DNA of 64,000 bases from Sporothrix humicola (Eukaryota; Ascomycota; Sordariomycetes; Ophiostomatales; Ophiostomataceae), in contig WNYE01000024.1 in NCBI GenBank assembly GCA_021396245.1, positions 1-64,000 on the forward strand. The letters are read 5' to 3'. The notes under the pieces are model-generated. The model saw nothing but the letters and a program-made list of their open reading frames with translations, was not told the origin of the DNA and did not search any database. Positions 33,601 to 44,334 of the stretch are shown in pieces. A program made the translations under genes and the position numbers. The number at the start of each line of letters is the position of its first letter. Within the stretch, counting starts at the first letter, position 1.

Positions 33601-36600
33601 GTTCTGCGACAGTCATATTCTCCCAACTCATCTCACATCCGAGGATGCTCGGTTTCGGCCTCACACTCTGGAAGAGCTGCGAGACGCAAGACTTGCGGTG
33701 AAGACGCTCTCACAAGCGCGCACAAGGATTCATGCAAGCGCGATCCTTACAGCCATGGCGGTGATCACTTTCAACCAGCATACACCACCTTGATGTCATG
33801 AGCGGTCGCGGCAATCGTGGCCTCCATCTTTCATATTGAAATAAGCTACCATCGTAGACAGCCTTGCCCATTGAACCGCATATTGTTCACACCATATGTT
33901 CCTGGCTCATCTGTAAACCTGCTGGGCGTCATTCAAGACCAGGCCAGACTATCGCCAAACATGATCTCATGGCTTCCAGATCGTCGCACGTGATATGAGC
34001 ATTCTGGGCTTCCAGAATGAAGAAATCCCCCACGCCGTAGAAGGCTGTCCCTCGAACATCGTGGCTTTCCACCTTCCAAAAGCGTCATCCCCTCGTGTTC
34101 ACACGCTTGTGTGCTAGAGGGCCAGTGTGCTCGTGTGGCTCAACTGTGGCTTTCTCATCGATCGAATCCTCCAAGGCTGTGCTGCCTTGTCGAATTTGAC
34201 GACAAGAAGGGCCCACCTCAAAAAGCCAAGAAATCTCTTGGTAAGGCCATGCCGTAACCCACAAGAAACTCAAGACACACATCTATTCCGGTATCAAGGA
34301 CAGGACCCATTATCTTATCTCCCGGGGGTGGAGGGTGCCACTTTGTGGGTGTAGGTGGGGACGTCCCCTTGTCTCCTTGAGTCCTTGTCTTCTTTGAGGG
34401 CCTTGGCCACTTGGCGTGCCATGATCGACGGCGCCACGGCTGCGACCAATGCCCAATGAGCCCAACCGTCCGTTCTCCAGCGAAGTTCAGCGAGAGCGGT
34501 CAGTCAGCGAGTCGTTGGCGCGGTGCTTGCTGGGCTGGCTGGCGTCTCTTTTTGTGTCGCTGTCGCTGTCGTTGCCCGACATGGTTTCCCCCTGCGGCAT
34601 TTCCCATATCTGCAGCCAATCAGAGCACTTGTCAAATCAGTTGGAGGCGTGGGGAGCTTTGTCTCAAAAGACAAGAGTCTCGATTGTCCGTCACCCCCAT
34701 CCTTCTCAATTGATATGACGAGGCTCAAATGTTTTTGGTTGCTGTTGCAATATGTCAAGCTCCAGCTCGAGCTCCATCTCCAAATATTTCCTTTTTCCAT
34801 CGTGAAAGCGAGCATTCGAGCGACGATGCGCCTCACAGGAGACGAGAAGGCTGAAGGGGCGTGTCGCTCCCAAAGACGGGACGCACGCTCCCCTCCCCAG
34901 AGACCCAAATTGGGGAACATGGGGCCCTTTTCCCCTTTCCTGCAGCTTGGAGCTTCGAGAGCGTCGACAGAGATAAGGGATCTCGTTTCGTGCCGTCGGT
35001 GGGGGGTGGAGGGCTGGACGGGTTGCAGAAGTGGATTCCGCTGAGTCGTCAAGGACGTCAGAATGTCGGGCAATGTCGGGTGGCTCGTTGCCTGTTTCGG
35101 CTGTTGTGTCGAGTGAGGGTTGAAGGTTGTTGAAGGTCGACGACGACGGCACGACGACAATATCGAAGATGCAGAAGGCAGCTTCCATACCACTTGATAG
35201 GAAGGGCCAACCCAGAACAGTTTGCTTACCAGGAAGCCATGGTCCCAAGTTGGGTGAGGAAGGTGCGATGGTGGCAAGCGACAGTGGTATAGTCACGTGA
35301 CTATGTTGGTGTAAGTCAATGTGAACATCGAGGACTCGACAACGTGGGGTTGAAGTGAAGAGGGACAACAAAATGTCAAGAGAAGAACGTGCTTGGGGAA
35401 GGAGAATAAATCCAGATTGAGAAGGGTGAGGTCAAGTTGGAAATCTGGGGGAGAGGGTCTTGATATATGGAGTAGGGCTGGGATTCTAGGCGTGACTGAT
35501 GGTCTTTGCTTTTGTCTTGTGTCTTGTCTTTCTTGCGCTTCTGTGCAAGGTTTGTGTCTCGTGCTTTTCTTGGGACCAAGCTTTGATTTGTTTCTTTTTT
35601 CTGGTCTTCTTATCTTTGTTGTGAGGGATGTGTTGGCATGTGCAGTTCCAGGTTTTCCGGTATCAAGGGACGGCAAAATGAAGAGGAAGAAAGGAGGAAA
35701 TAATAAAGAAGAGTGAAGAGGGAATCACGACAAATATGAATACACGAGACCACCGATATAGAGGGGATACGACGTGAAAACTCTTCACGGACCTGCATAC
35801 ACATGATATCGATATCGCTGCTCTCTCATATGTTCTTTTCTAGTCCTTTTTCCTATCGTGTATCTATCGGGCCAGAGCCGATCACCTGGCACGTCTTCAC
35901 CATTTCTCCGCCAGGCTACTAATTGTGCTGTTAAATGCCCTCAGAGGGCAGCATTGCTTTGTTATCCTGATAGCCACGGCGGCAAACACCAATCGCACGA
36001 AACAGCGCAGTTGATTCCTCACACGCGAGGAAATCACAGGCCACGGCGCTTTGGCGCGGTTGGTCCAGCAGGTTTGTGAGTGTTTTGATACAGAACATTA
36101 TGTGTGCATCTGTGCAAGACTACTGTTTCGGTTCTCGGATCTGCCGTGACACAGATAGGAGTTGGCCGGAACAAGGGCAAAACATGCCCAGAAGGGACGA
36201 ATTACTGGGCACTGGGCACGGCTGGGAAGGAGATACAGAGATAGAGATAGACAAAACAGAGCACTCAAAATAAAATAAAATAACAATAAAAATAGGTGCC
36301 CAAGTCCGTAAGCCCCCTTTTCGCTTTCTCCTTCCTTGGAAAAAAGGGCAGGTGAACAGTGCACGCCTTCATCTAACAGGTTCCTTTTTTTGTTGTTTTG
36401 ATAGCATGGGGTTGAGAGATAAGGCTATGGAGAAGAGGGGGGACCATAACCATCGACCCTTACTGAGACCAAGCCCCCTTATTCCTTACCCCCCTCACAA
36501 AAAACAACGCCGCAATCTTTCATATCAACGGGATAAGAGCATACAGCCCTCATAGGATGAAAGTAAAAGTAAAACGGAAAAGTAAAACGGTGCACCCAAT

Positions 36601-39280
36601 TCTCATATCTTTCATTTTGGCGCCTCAAGTTCTGGCAGATTGGCTTTTCCGCGGGCAACTTGACATCCTGCTGTGTCTCAGGCACCAGGGCAGGTGGCAA
36701 ACTTCCCCATTTGGGCAACTGCTATCTTATCATGAACTTCACTCGACACAACGACTCGCTGTCAATTTCCTTGCATGTTTGCCTGTCTCTCATTTCTCTC
36801 AGCTGCCCCTTTTGGGCTTCTGTCGCCTCGCATTGCCCTTCTGGATCCGGAGAGTAATCGACAATCAGTGCAATCAAACTCACAGGACCCTTGCCTTGCC
36901 CTGTCCTGTCTTGTCTTGTCTCTGGATTTGCTCCTTCTTCCCCGGTAAGGCTTATCTGATTGTGCTCTGGGCCACTCGGGGAAGCAGGATCTCCGGACCG
37001 TTGTGCTGCCCATCATTGATTCATGTGACGTCTATGCAGTGTGTCTTGTCTGTCACGTAATTGCAATGACAATGATGTCTTGTTTACTTGCAGCCCCTTG
37101 CTCTCCTCACATCTTGATTACTCTCCGAGTGTGATGTGTCCCGTTTGATATCGGCGGCCAGTCATTCAAAAAATCGACACAATGATAGCCAACAGTTGAT
37201 TTTCATGAAAGTGAGCAGGTACTTTCAAATTGACAATATTGATGAAGAACAATGGAAAAGATAGCCACTCTATTGCGTGCTATCTTCTATTCCGAAATAT
37301 GCGGTACACGTACGTCGTACACGATACACATACTAGATACACATGTCTTCTTGTCTCGTCGGCACCGCTTGTCACATCCCGTCAATCTCAAGTATCTAAG
37401 CCCGCCACCTCCTCTCGACTATCTTTATTTCTTCTTTTTCTTTCTTACCGATACCCTTTTCCACTCTCCAATCGCTATCATCTCCACGGATCGGATGGCC
37501 TGATTACTACCGCCCGTTATCCTTTGCTCCCTTTGCTCCTCTTTCTCCCAGATAGGAAGTCCAATCCAGAAGATTGGGAGAACGGCCAAGGACGGAAGGA
37601 GAAAATAAAATAGAATATGGGTCACTCCTCTCAGAAGAAACCTGGGGAAATCGGGGGCGGATCCCCTCCTCTTCCATCGGTGTTTGATTGATATCTTGAT
37701 ATCATGGATATCGTCGAGATCCGCCCATCAAACCACGAGGCACGGCGTTGCCGCTTCTTATCTTTTTTGACAGAAAATGATGCAACGTGTGCTTCGAATG
37801 GCAACAGCTGTTGATTGCTTTTGTCTGATCTGATCAGGTCATTGCATGTTATCTTCCTATCATAGACATCATGACGAGATTGAATGAGATGAAAAAAAAA
37901 ACAAGATGGAAAGAGGTCTTGGATAACATCCAACTTCAACTTGATACCAGCATATCGGACGATTTTATCTCTCCCTATCCGGCTCCTTGAAGGTCAACTT
38001 GATTCCAAGTAAAAGATATCAGTCCTCTATTTCACCTTCTTTCACATTCCACGACTTGATTCGCCGTTCTTTACATATGCGGTAGCACAGAGGTGCTCCG
38101 CCTCTTCTTCTACCATCGAGTCATCTTAACTTGGGCAGATACCGAGCGACCTCAACCTCGCCTCAACCTCGACTTCAGCTTCCATCTCAACTTTGGTTTC
38201 AACTTCGACTCCATCTTCAAAGCCCTTGCCTCATACTTCAGCTCATTTTTCACTCGACATCTGTAACCACATAAACGGGCTTGATCTCAAGTACATCGTC
38301 AATTTCCATCATCATTGCCACTACCAGACTTACACTCGACCAGTCAACATATTCCTCGGCCTCGCCATAAATCATAATTCTATTTCCGCTTCTAGCCTCG
38401 ACAATTCCTCCCTCAGTCCGAAATCTAATTGAGACAACTAGTCTCAATGTCACCATAGATCCCCCTCCTCGCTGACCTTCATTCGATACGCCGCAACGCC
38501 AACATTCATCTGATCATACTGTTTACAATCCGTCACCTTTCTCAAAACACGAGACGAAAAGAAAACAAAAAGAAGAGCCATATGTACACACAAGTACACA
38601 AGTACAACAGGTCTACAAAAAAAAGTCAGCAAAAAAACGTACAGCAGCGGGTATTCGCTGGTCGTCACCGACCCAACTACTAATCCGCCGATTACTGGTT
38701 TGACTAGGGGAGAGCGGACGGGATCCCGTATTTTCCAGTATCTATGGCCGTACGTGAAAGATGAGGCTGCAAAGTGCGTATATATGGGACGTCGAGGTTG
38801 CAAACAGATGTCTCGATGTTGGCACCTACCCATCCCAACTTTGGTCCGATACTGATGGGGATGCCCACGCCGACGTCGACTAACACAACAAAGAGTGACG
38901 CATTATCATGATTCTGTAAAATAGGAGACTCTGCAAGCAAATAAAGGACAGAAAAGCAAAACGATCGTAGACAAAAAAGGAAGCTCCAGGGACATAGCTC
39001 CTCCGTTTACCTGGAGGCCATGATTCCACAAGCCCTTTCTCGAATGCAACCCAGCCTGCGGTGCTTGCATTGTATCTTTATGCACAGGAGTCAAGTATTA
39101 TCTAATGCCGAATGGCAATGTGTCTGCACAGACAGTCTTCACGGAGAACAAATTTTGTAACATCTGCCAGTTCTTCAGACGTGCTGCCGACTGGGCTGGA
39201 TCGTGAGATGGCAGTCCTGTGTACCTTTTGAGCCAACATGGAAATTTTACGCCCATGGTTTCTCATTGGAAACGCTTAAG
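24661..39280. other. Gene desert
   Basis: About 14.6 kb in which no frame on either strand reads like a conserved protein. The longest (32789-33664 minus, 34504-35277 minus, 28915-29547 plus) have irregular composition, no domain and no intron signals that join them. I scanned by eye for tRNA A/B boxes, 5S rRNA and snRNA landmarks and saw none. Composition is ordinary, not RIP-like, so it is not repeat heterochromatin of the 1-9 kb kind. It could hold regulatory DNA, long non-coding RNA or decayed genes. Confidence 0.55.
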
Positions 39281-39560
39281 TAATATTTATTTTTGCTCGT
39301 TTATTTCCATAGCCTCTCTTTATATCTCATGGACTAGAATTAATGCATTGGATTAATTCTCAGTGTTCGTTTGCAATTTTTTTTTCTTCTTTTTTTTTCC
39401 GTAAAAGTAACACAAAAGCGATGGGTGGGAAATTAGTTGAATTTAATATATCCTCCGAAAATTTATATAAATATTGAAGTAAAATAAGGTAAAAAATATA
39501 AATGAAGTATACTCAAAAAATACCCAATATCAAAATAAATGATCTTGTCCTTAAGGATGT
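39281..39560. other. AT-rich patch
   Basis: A short AT-rich island, with T-runs at about 39379-39400 and ATATAAATAT-like sequence, between the desert and the NDUFAF6-like gene. It may be a remnant of an eroded element. No coding content. Confidence 0.5.
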
Positions 39561-39930
39561 AAGTCGTCACATTACATCACCAACGCTGTGCTTTGCCTCA
39601 CAGTAGTAATTCCTGGGATGTGAGTGGCTGTTTCTTATCGGAAAGCAAAGATTCTTATCGAATCCCCATTGCGACGCTGCCCGCATATTTTTTTTGGGCA
39701 TTTTTGGTGGATTTTCGGTGCATTTTTAGCCAATTCCTGTCAAGTGCAAGCTGCCTACCAAATAGTGGCGAACCGCGCATAGCCGCCCCAAACTGACGTC
39801 TGTCGCAAAAGTAAAGCTCTGCAGACAAAAAATGGCGATGCCAAGCCCATGAACTCGACGATTCCTCCGCTCCTCATACTTCTTTCCGACCGACCTCCTC
39901 CTTCTTCGTCTCTCCACCTCTACCGATCCA

Positions 39931-41064
39931 ATGTTTGCCCGTAGCTCTCGAGTCCTGCGACGGCCAAGGCCGAGGCCGAGCTCTTGTGTCACCTGGAGCT
40001 TGTCTTCCTCTCCTTCGTCGCCATCCCGCTCCTTTGTGTCGGACGCCGACGTGGAAAAGGCGCGGATATACTGTGTAAACCAGCTCAAGACGGGCGACTA
40101 CGACGCGCATCTTGTGCGGCATTTCCTGCCCAAAGGTGTGCGGGATGCGTACCTGGCACTGCGGACCCTAAATCTGGAGCTGGCGCGGCTGCCCGAGACC
40201 GTCTCGAACCCGACAATTGGGGCTATGCGGATGCAGTTCTGGAAGGACGCGATCAACAATACCTTTGACGGGCAGCCGCCGCGCGAGCCTGTTTCTTTAC
40301 TCTTATACGCAGCGCTGGCGGGACTGGCGGCGAGGCAGGAAACCAGTGGGAGCAACAACTTCTCATCCATAAAATTCTGGCTGCAGCGCTTCGTGTCGAC
40401 ACGGCAGCAGTACATGGACAACCGGCCGTTTGCAAGTCTGGCCGCCCTCGAAGACTACGCAGAGAGCACGTATGCGACACTGATGTACGTGACGCTGGCG
40501 ATGCTTCCGCTGCGGTCGATGCACGTGGACCATTTGGCCAGCCACATTGGCAAGGCGTGCGGCATCGCGGCCATTTTACGAGGCATTCCAGTGCTGGCAG
40601 CGCCCAAGCCGCCGCCCGCTGGCAGTGCAGCATCCTCGTTACCGCCCCGCAATCCAGTTTTGCTTCTTCCCCTCGACGTCATGGCCGACGTTGGCGTGCG
40701 CGAAGAGGACGTCTACCGACAGGGCCCAGCCGCACCAGGCCTGCAAGAAGCAGTGTTCAGGGTGGCAACACGGGCCAACGACCACCTGATCACAGCCCGC
40801 GAGATGCTCAAGAACATCCGGGCCGGCCAGGACCCAGGCCACGACTACGAACACGAGGGCGAGGCAGAACATACGTACTCTACAAAGGACACGAAGGAAC
40901 ATGACGGCGACCTCCAGAAGGGCTTCAATGTACTCTTGGAGGCCGTTCCCGCGCAGGACTACCTGACGCGTCTCGAAGTTGCTGATTTCGACGCGTTTCG
41001 CGTCAAGAGTGGGTGGAAGCTGCCGTGGTCGCTGTACCGTGCCCAGTCGACACAGCAGATATAA
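39931..41064 (+). CDS. Mitochondrial complex I assembly factor, NDUFAF6-like (squalene/phytoene synthase fold)
   Basis: 377 aa, single exon, ATG at 39931. The N-terminus (MFARSSRVLRRPRPRPSS, Arg/Ser-rich, no acidic residue) looks like a mitochondrial presequence. The body matches the squalene/phytoene synthase superfamily branch of NDUFAF6: YCVNQLKTGDYDAHLVRHFL, ALRTLNLELARLPETVSNPT, MRMQFWKDAINNTFDGQPP and YAESTYATLMYVTLAML, then HIGKACGIAAILRGIP. The Asp-rich substrate motifs of true prenyl synthases are not evident, as expected for this non-catalytic-looking branch. NDUFAF6 helps build the ND1 part of complex I in animals; the fungal role is inferred from homology. A variable acidic insert (about 305-325) precedes the C-terminal YLTRLEVADFDAFR. 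Confidence 0.88.
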   Translation: MFARSSRVLRRPRPRPSSCVTWSLSSSPSSPSRSFVSDADVEKARIYCVNQLKTGDYDAHLVRHFLPKGVRDAYLALRTLNLELARLPETVSNPTIGAMRMQFWKDAINNTFDGQPPREPVSLLLYAALAGLAARQETSGSNNFSSIKFWLQRFVSTRQQYMDNRPFASLAALEDYAESTYATLMYVTLAMLPLRSMHVDHLASHIGKACGIAAILRGIPVLAAPKPPPAGSAASSLPPRNPVLLLPLDVMADVGVREEDVYRQGPAAPGLQEAVFRVATRANDHLITAREMLKNIRAGQDPGHDYEHEGEAEHTYSTKDTKEHDGDLQKGFNVLLEAVPAQDYLTRLEVADFDAFRVKSGWKLPWSLYRAQSTQQI

Positions 41065-42459
41065 CACTGTGGGCGCACAAAAAAAAAAATAGGCGGCACA
41101 AAGCTACAAAGCTACGAGATGACTTTGATCTGAGAAACAAGAAGCTTCCAGGCTCAACATACGTCACGATGATCATGGGATCGAAGAGACTTGGTAGATA
41201 AGCGAGGCATGACTCCAACGGTAAATGGAGCTTGTCGGGGAGGCATCAATGGATTGGAAAATTGGGTGTAAGGATGGGGACAATGGGGGCACATTGGGGA
41301 GTTGGGACTAAAAAAATCATGATACCATGGAAAAAGGCACTGTACGATATTCACAGAGACACACACACAGAATAATGACCACATCTTCACGCACAAGAAC
41401 ACGATCAGCCAGACTCCCAGAATCAGCCAGAATCAGCTTCACGCTCTTTCCTCGAGTTGGGCTTGAACCAATTAGAAAATTCAGGAGGCCATGGTCGAGG
41501 AGGAAGGTGGGCGACTAAGGGCACAAAACAATAAAAACGGCAGGAGCTACCCATACAAGCTCCCAAGTAGAGCTCCAGGCAGAGCTTGCAGAGGCAGGAG
41601 AGCGGAGGGACACTCTGATCACGACGAACAGTAGCTTCACGTTCAAAAGAGGAAGAGGACAAAACCACCGAGTCCATTCACGTTCCCATGGGGATGTAGG
41701 TCACTGTACATGCCGTCAGTGTGCATTCACCGTGGTGGGCATTGTACACAAGGTACCTCGAGGCCTTCACTCTGATTGTGGGCTCACTTTTTGTTCTTGT
41801 AAAATCAAAAGAGGAAGTAGCCATGGACTAACATAAAGAGGTACCTCCGACGCAACAGCACTTGCACTGCATACGGAGGTACCTGGCTAACACGCGTGCC
41901 TTCCTCCTCTCGAGCCTAGTCCGGCCATATGACGCCTACACAAGCGAGCTTCGTCGAGCTCGTTCACATCGTGACTTCCTTTTTTGTCGACTTCACGCAA
42001 AAACATCATTGCACCTTCCTCCCCAGTGACCATTGTGCAGTCTTTTGTTGTTTCCCCTCCTTTGGCCCCTCTGGACGAGTCCTGGACGTGTCTGGCTGAT
42101 TTCGCCCCTCCTCGCTCGTCTGGATTTCCTGTATTTATGCCCTTCCTCTGAGATCTCTCGAGGCATCTCCCTCTCTCCCCTCTTCTCCTCTTTCTTCTTT
42201 TTCTTCTTCTTCTTCTGTCTTTTTTCTTCAAGCTCCTCTTTTCTCTTCTGCTTCACTCTTTCGATCTTCACCATCAGTCACTCTTTGATATTCGCTTCTT
42301 ACTTTCCTTTATTCTTTCTTTCATCACATCTTTGTGTCCGTCGTGACAGTCGTTCCTTACCATCGCGTCTTCGCATCTTCTTCACAATCCCAGTCATCAT
42401 CTCGCATTTGCTTCGCAAGCCCCTTCACGTCAATCTTTGTTTCTCATCCTTCCATCACC
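41065..42459. other. Intergenic, promoter of the 42460 gene
   Basis: Left part is the 3' region of the NDUFAF6-like gene. Three AGGTACCT palindromes occur at 41751-41884. From about 42000 to the ATG at 42460 the plus strand is strongly CT-rich (runs of TTCTTC), typical of a fungal 5' leader. No gene. Confidence 0.6.
41751..41884. promoter_or_regulatory. Three AGGTACCT palindromes
   Basis: Identical 8-bp palindromes at 41751-41758, 41839-41846 and 41877-41884, the middle one extended to the 10-bp palindrome GAGGTACCTC. They lie 580-710 bp upstream of the ATG at 42460. Candidate binding sites; no factor known to me. Confidence 0.4.
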
Positions 42460-43717
42460 ATGTCTATTCCCCCGAATAACAACCCCGAAGCCCCTCCCCT
42501 GGGCAACACCGGCGACAACATTGTCGTCGGTGGCGAGAAGAGCCGTCTGGTTACGGGCAGAACCAAAGCGGCCCCTCGCGACAAGAAACTTTATCCCCAC
42601 CCTTACATTGTGGACGGCAGCTCGGGCAGAGCTACCGAAAACAAGCTGCCTACCATCGTCGAGCCTCAGCATGACGCTGCGTTCATGTCGTTTGCTCCCC
42701 ACCCGGCGTCCGTCGCCCTCCCTGTTACCACGGCCTATCCCGTGAAACGTAAGCCATTCATCCCCATTCGCGTTGATAAACATTCTCTTCTGATACCATT
42801 CTGACCACTTCTCATCAACAGGCCAGAAGACCGGGTTTGAGGCCCATCCCGCCCACCCTGCTTCCTACGTTGGGATGCCGATGCGCAACACGGGAGTCAC
42901 GAGCATTCCCCCTCCTCCGCCTCCGACTCCCTCGAAGGCCTCCAAGAGCGCTGCCCGCCCGGCCTACACCACTGCTGGCAGCCCCATTGGCACCCCCTGG
43001 GTCCCTCCTAAGAACCTTGACGGCACCGCGTCCCCGGCTCCGCCGTCTGAGAAACTCGCTCACGACGAGGAGGATGATGAGGGCCACACCGCCCGTGACA
43101 CCTCGCCCTCTCCTCGGAGCTGCCTGGGTGCGTCTACTCATGTTGTTGAAGACGAGGACAAGGAATGGGTCTTTGTCAATGGGGGCAAGTCGCCTACCTA
43201 CTTTTAAGTTGCCAAGTTGGTCCAACTAGTTTCTTTTGATCCTCTTTTCACCTTTTTCTTACTTTTTGAGCTTCATTTTTTGACATTTCCAGATAAGCGT
43301 TTCTATGCTCAGCCTCCGGTGCTGCCTTGGCCCCAGGGCACGCTCTGGAACTTCGATCGTTCGTACAAGAACGAGCGTGCCGAGAAGGAGGCTCGCGAGG
43401 CGGAGGACGCCAAGGCCAAGGGTCTTCCCGTCAAGACTGGCAATGATAACTCGGTCGACTGGATTGGCAAGATTGGAGAATAAATGTACGAGATGCTTCA
43501 CGTCCTTTCATTGTGTGCCATACTGACTTTTCTTCGTTTTTCTATAGGAACCAAGGCAAGGAACAATGATGGCATTCGCAGCCGTGACCGTGGCTACTGC
43601 TGTGGCTGTCGCTCTGGCGAGATTTGCTTTATCACTATGTTCGCAGCCCTCTTCTTTATTGCCCCCTTCCTCATACTGTTTGTCCTGACGTTGCTGCCAT
43701 TGTATGAGGAGCGGTAG
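42460..43717 (+). CDS. Hypothetical protein with C-terminal membrane segment, multi-intron
   Basis: Proposed exons 42460-42748, 42822-43184, 43293-43466 and 43548-43717, giving 331 aa. Intron 1 is GT-AG (GTAAGC, branch CTGAC, ACAG). Introns 2 and 3 need GC donors (GCAAGT at 43185, GCAAGA at 43467); both keep the frame and have good branch/acceptor signals. Family unknown. The N-terminal two thirds are Pro/Ala-rich and hydrophilic with a PPPPPPTPSK stretch; the middle reads EDEDKEWVFVNGDKRFYAQP and PWPQGTLWNFDRSYKNERAE; the last exon gives YCCGCRSGEICF and one hydrophobic segment (TMFAALFFIAPFLILFVLTL) plus a short tail, as in tail-anchored proteins. If intron 3 is retained, the protein stops at 43483 (280 aa); if intron 2 is retained, at 43207 (224 aa). 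Confidence 0.72.
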
Positions 43718-44334
43718 GCCGGCGAGCCTCTGCATTTGTATTTCTCTGATTTCTCTGATTTTTCTGACGTTTGTCTGACCTGCTATTTCTTTGCATTTCC
43801 GTCATCATGTTCTCGTTTGGACCAGAGGCACTACAATCTCTTTGCGTCTACGGGATATCATCATGTTCCTGCCCACGAGGCACTCATTTTTTTCACTTTC
43901 CATTGTTCAAAGTTCTGCACGGCCAAGGAGTTTTCTGTTTGCATTTCACATACTCGCATTCTGAGGAGCGAGTCACAGAAGGAGAAAAGTACAAAAAAAG
44001 GGGAGCATGGATTCTGTTTTATCTTGCATTTTATGGTTCAGTCCAGGGAAGGACAAGGAGGAAGAACCAAGGCCACAGACCATCATCACGCAATGTTTAG
44101 TTATAAGTTTCGCACAGGCACAACACAATCAAGTCAGGGACATTAAACCCAAACAACTCGTTTACAATGCAAGTGAAGATGAACGTGAACAAGATGCACA
44201 CAATATGCGTATAATTATGGATGTGTTATTGCTATAGAGTGGTGATCTGCTGCTACTATTGTAGGGGACGAAGCGAGAAGAGGACAGGCTCGATGTGTTA
44301 ACGGTTGATGAGATCACCTGGCTGTCAGCCTCTC
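43718..44334. other. Intergenic between convergent genes
   Basis: Shared 3' region of the plus-strand gene ending at 43717 and the minus-strand transporter ending at 44335. No gene or clear hairpin seen. Confidence 0.6.

Noticed and set aside
32789..33664. 291-codon minus-strand frame in the desert
   Set aside because: Irregular composition with many Cys, Trp, His and Arg, no recognisable motif, overlapping open frames on both strands.
34504..35277. 257-codon minus-strand frame
   Set aside because: Not protein-like and overlapped by another long frame on the opposite strand; chance frame in moderately GC-rich DNA.
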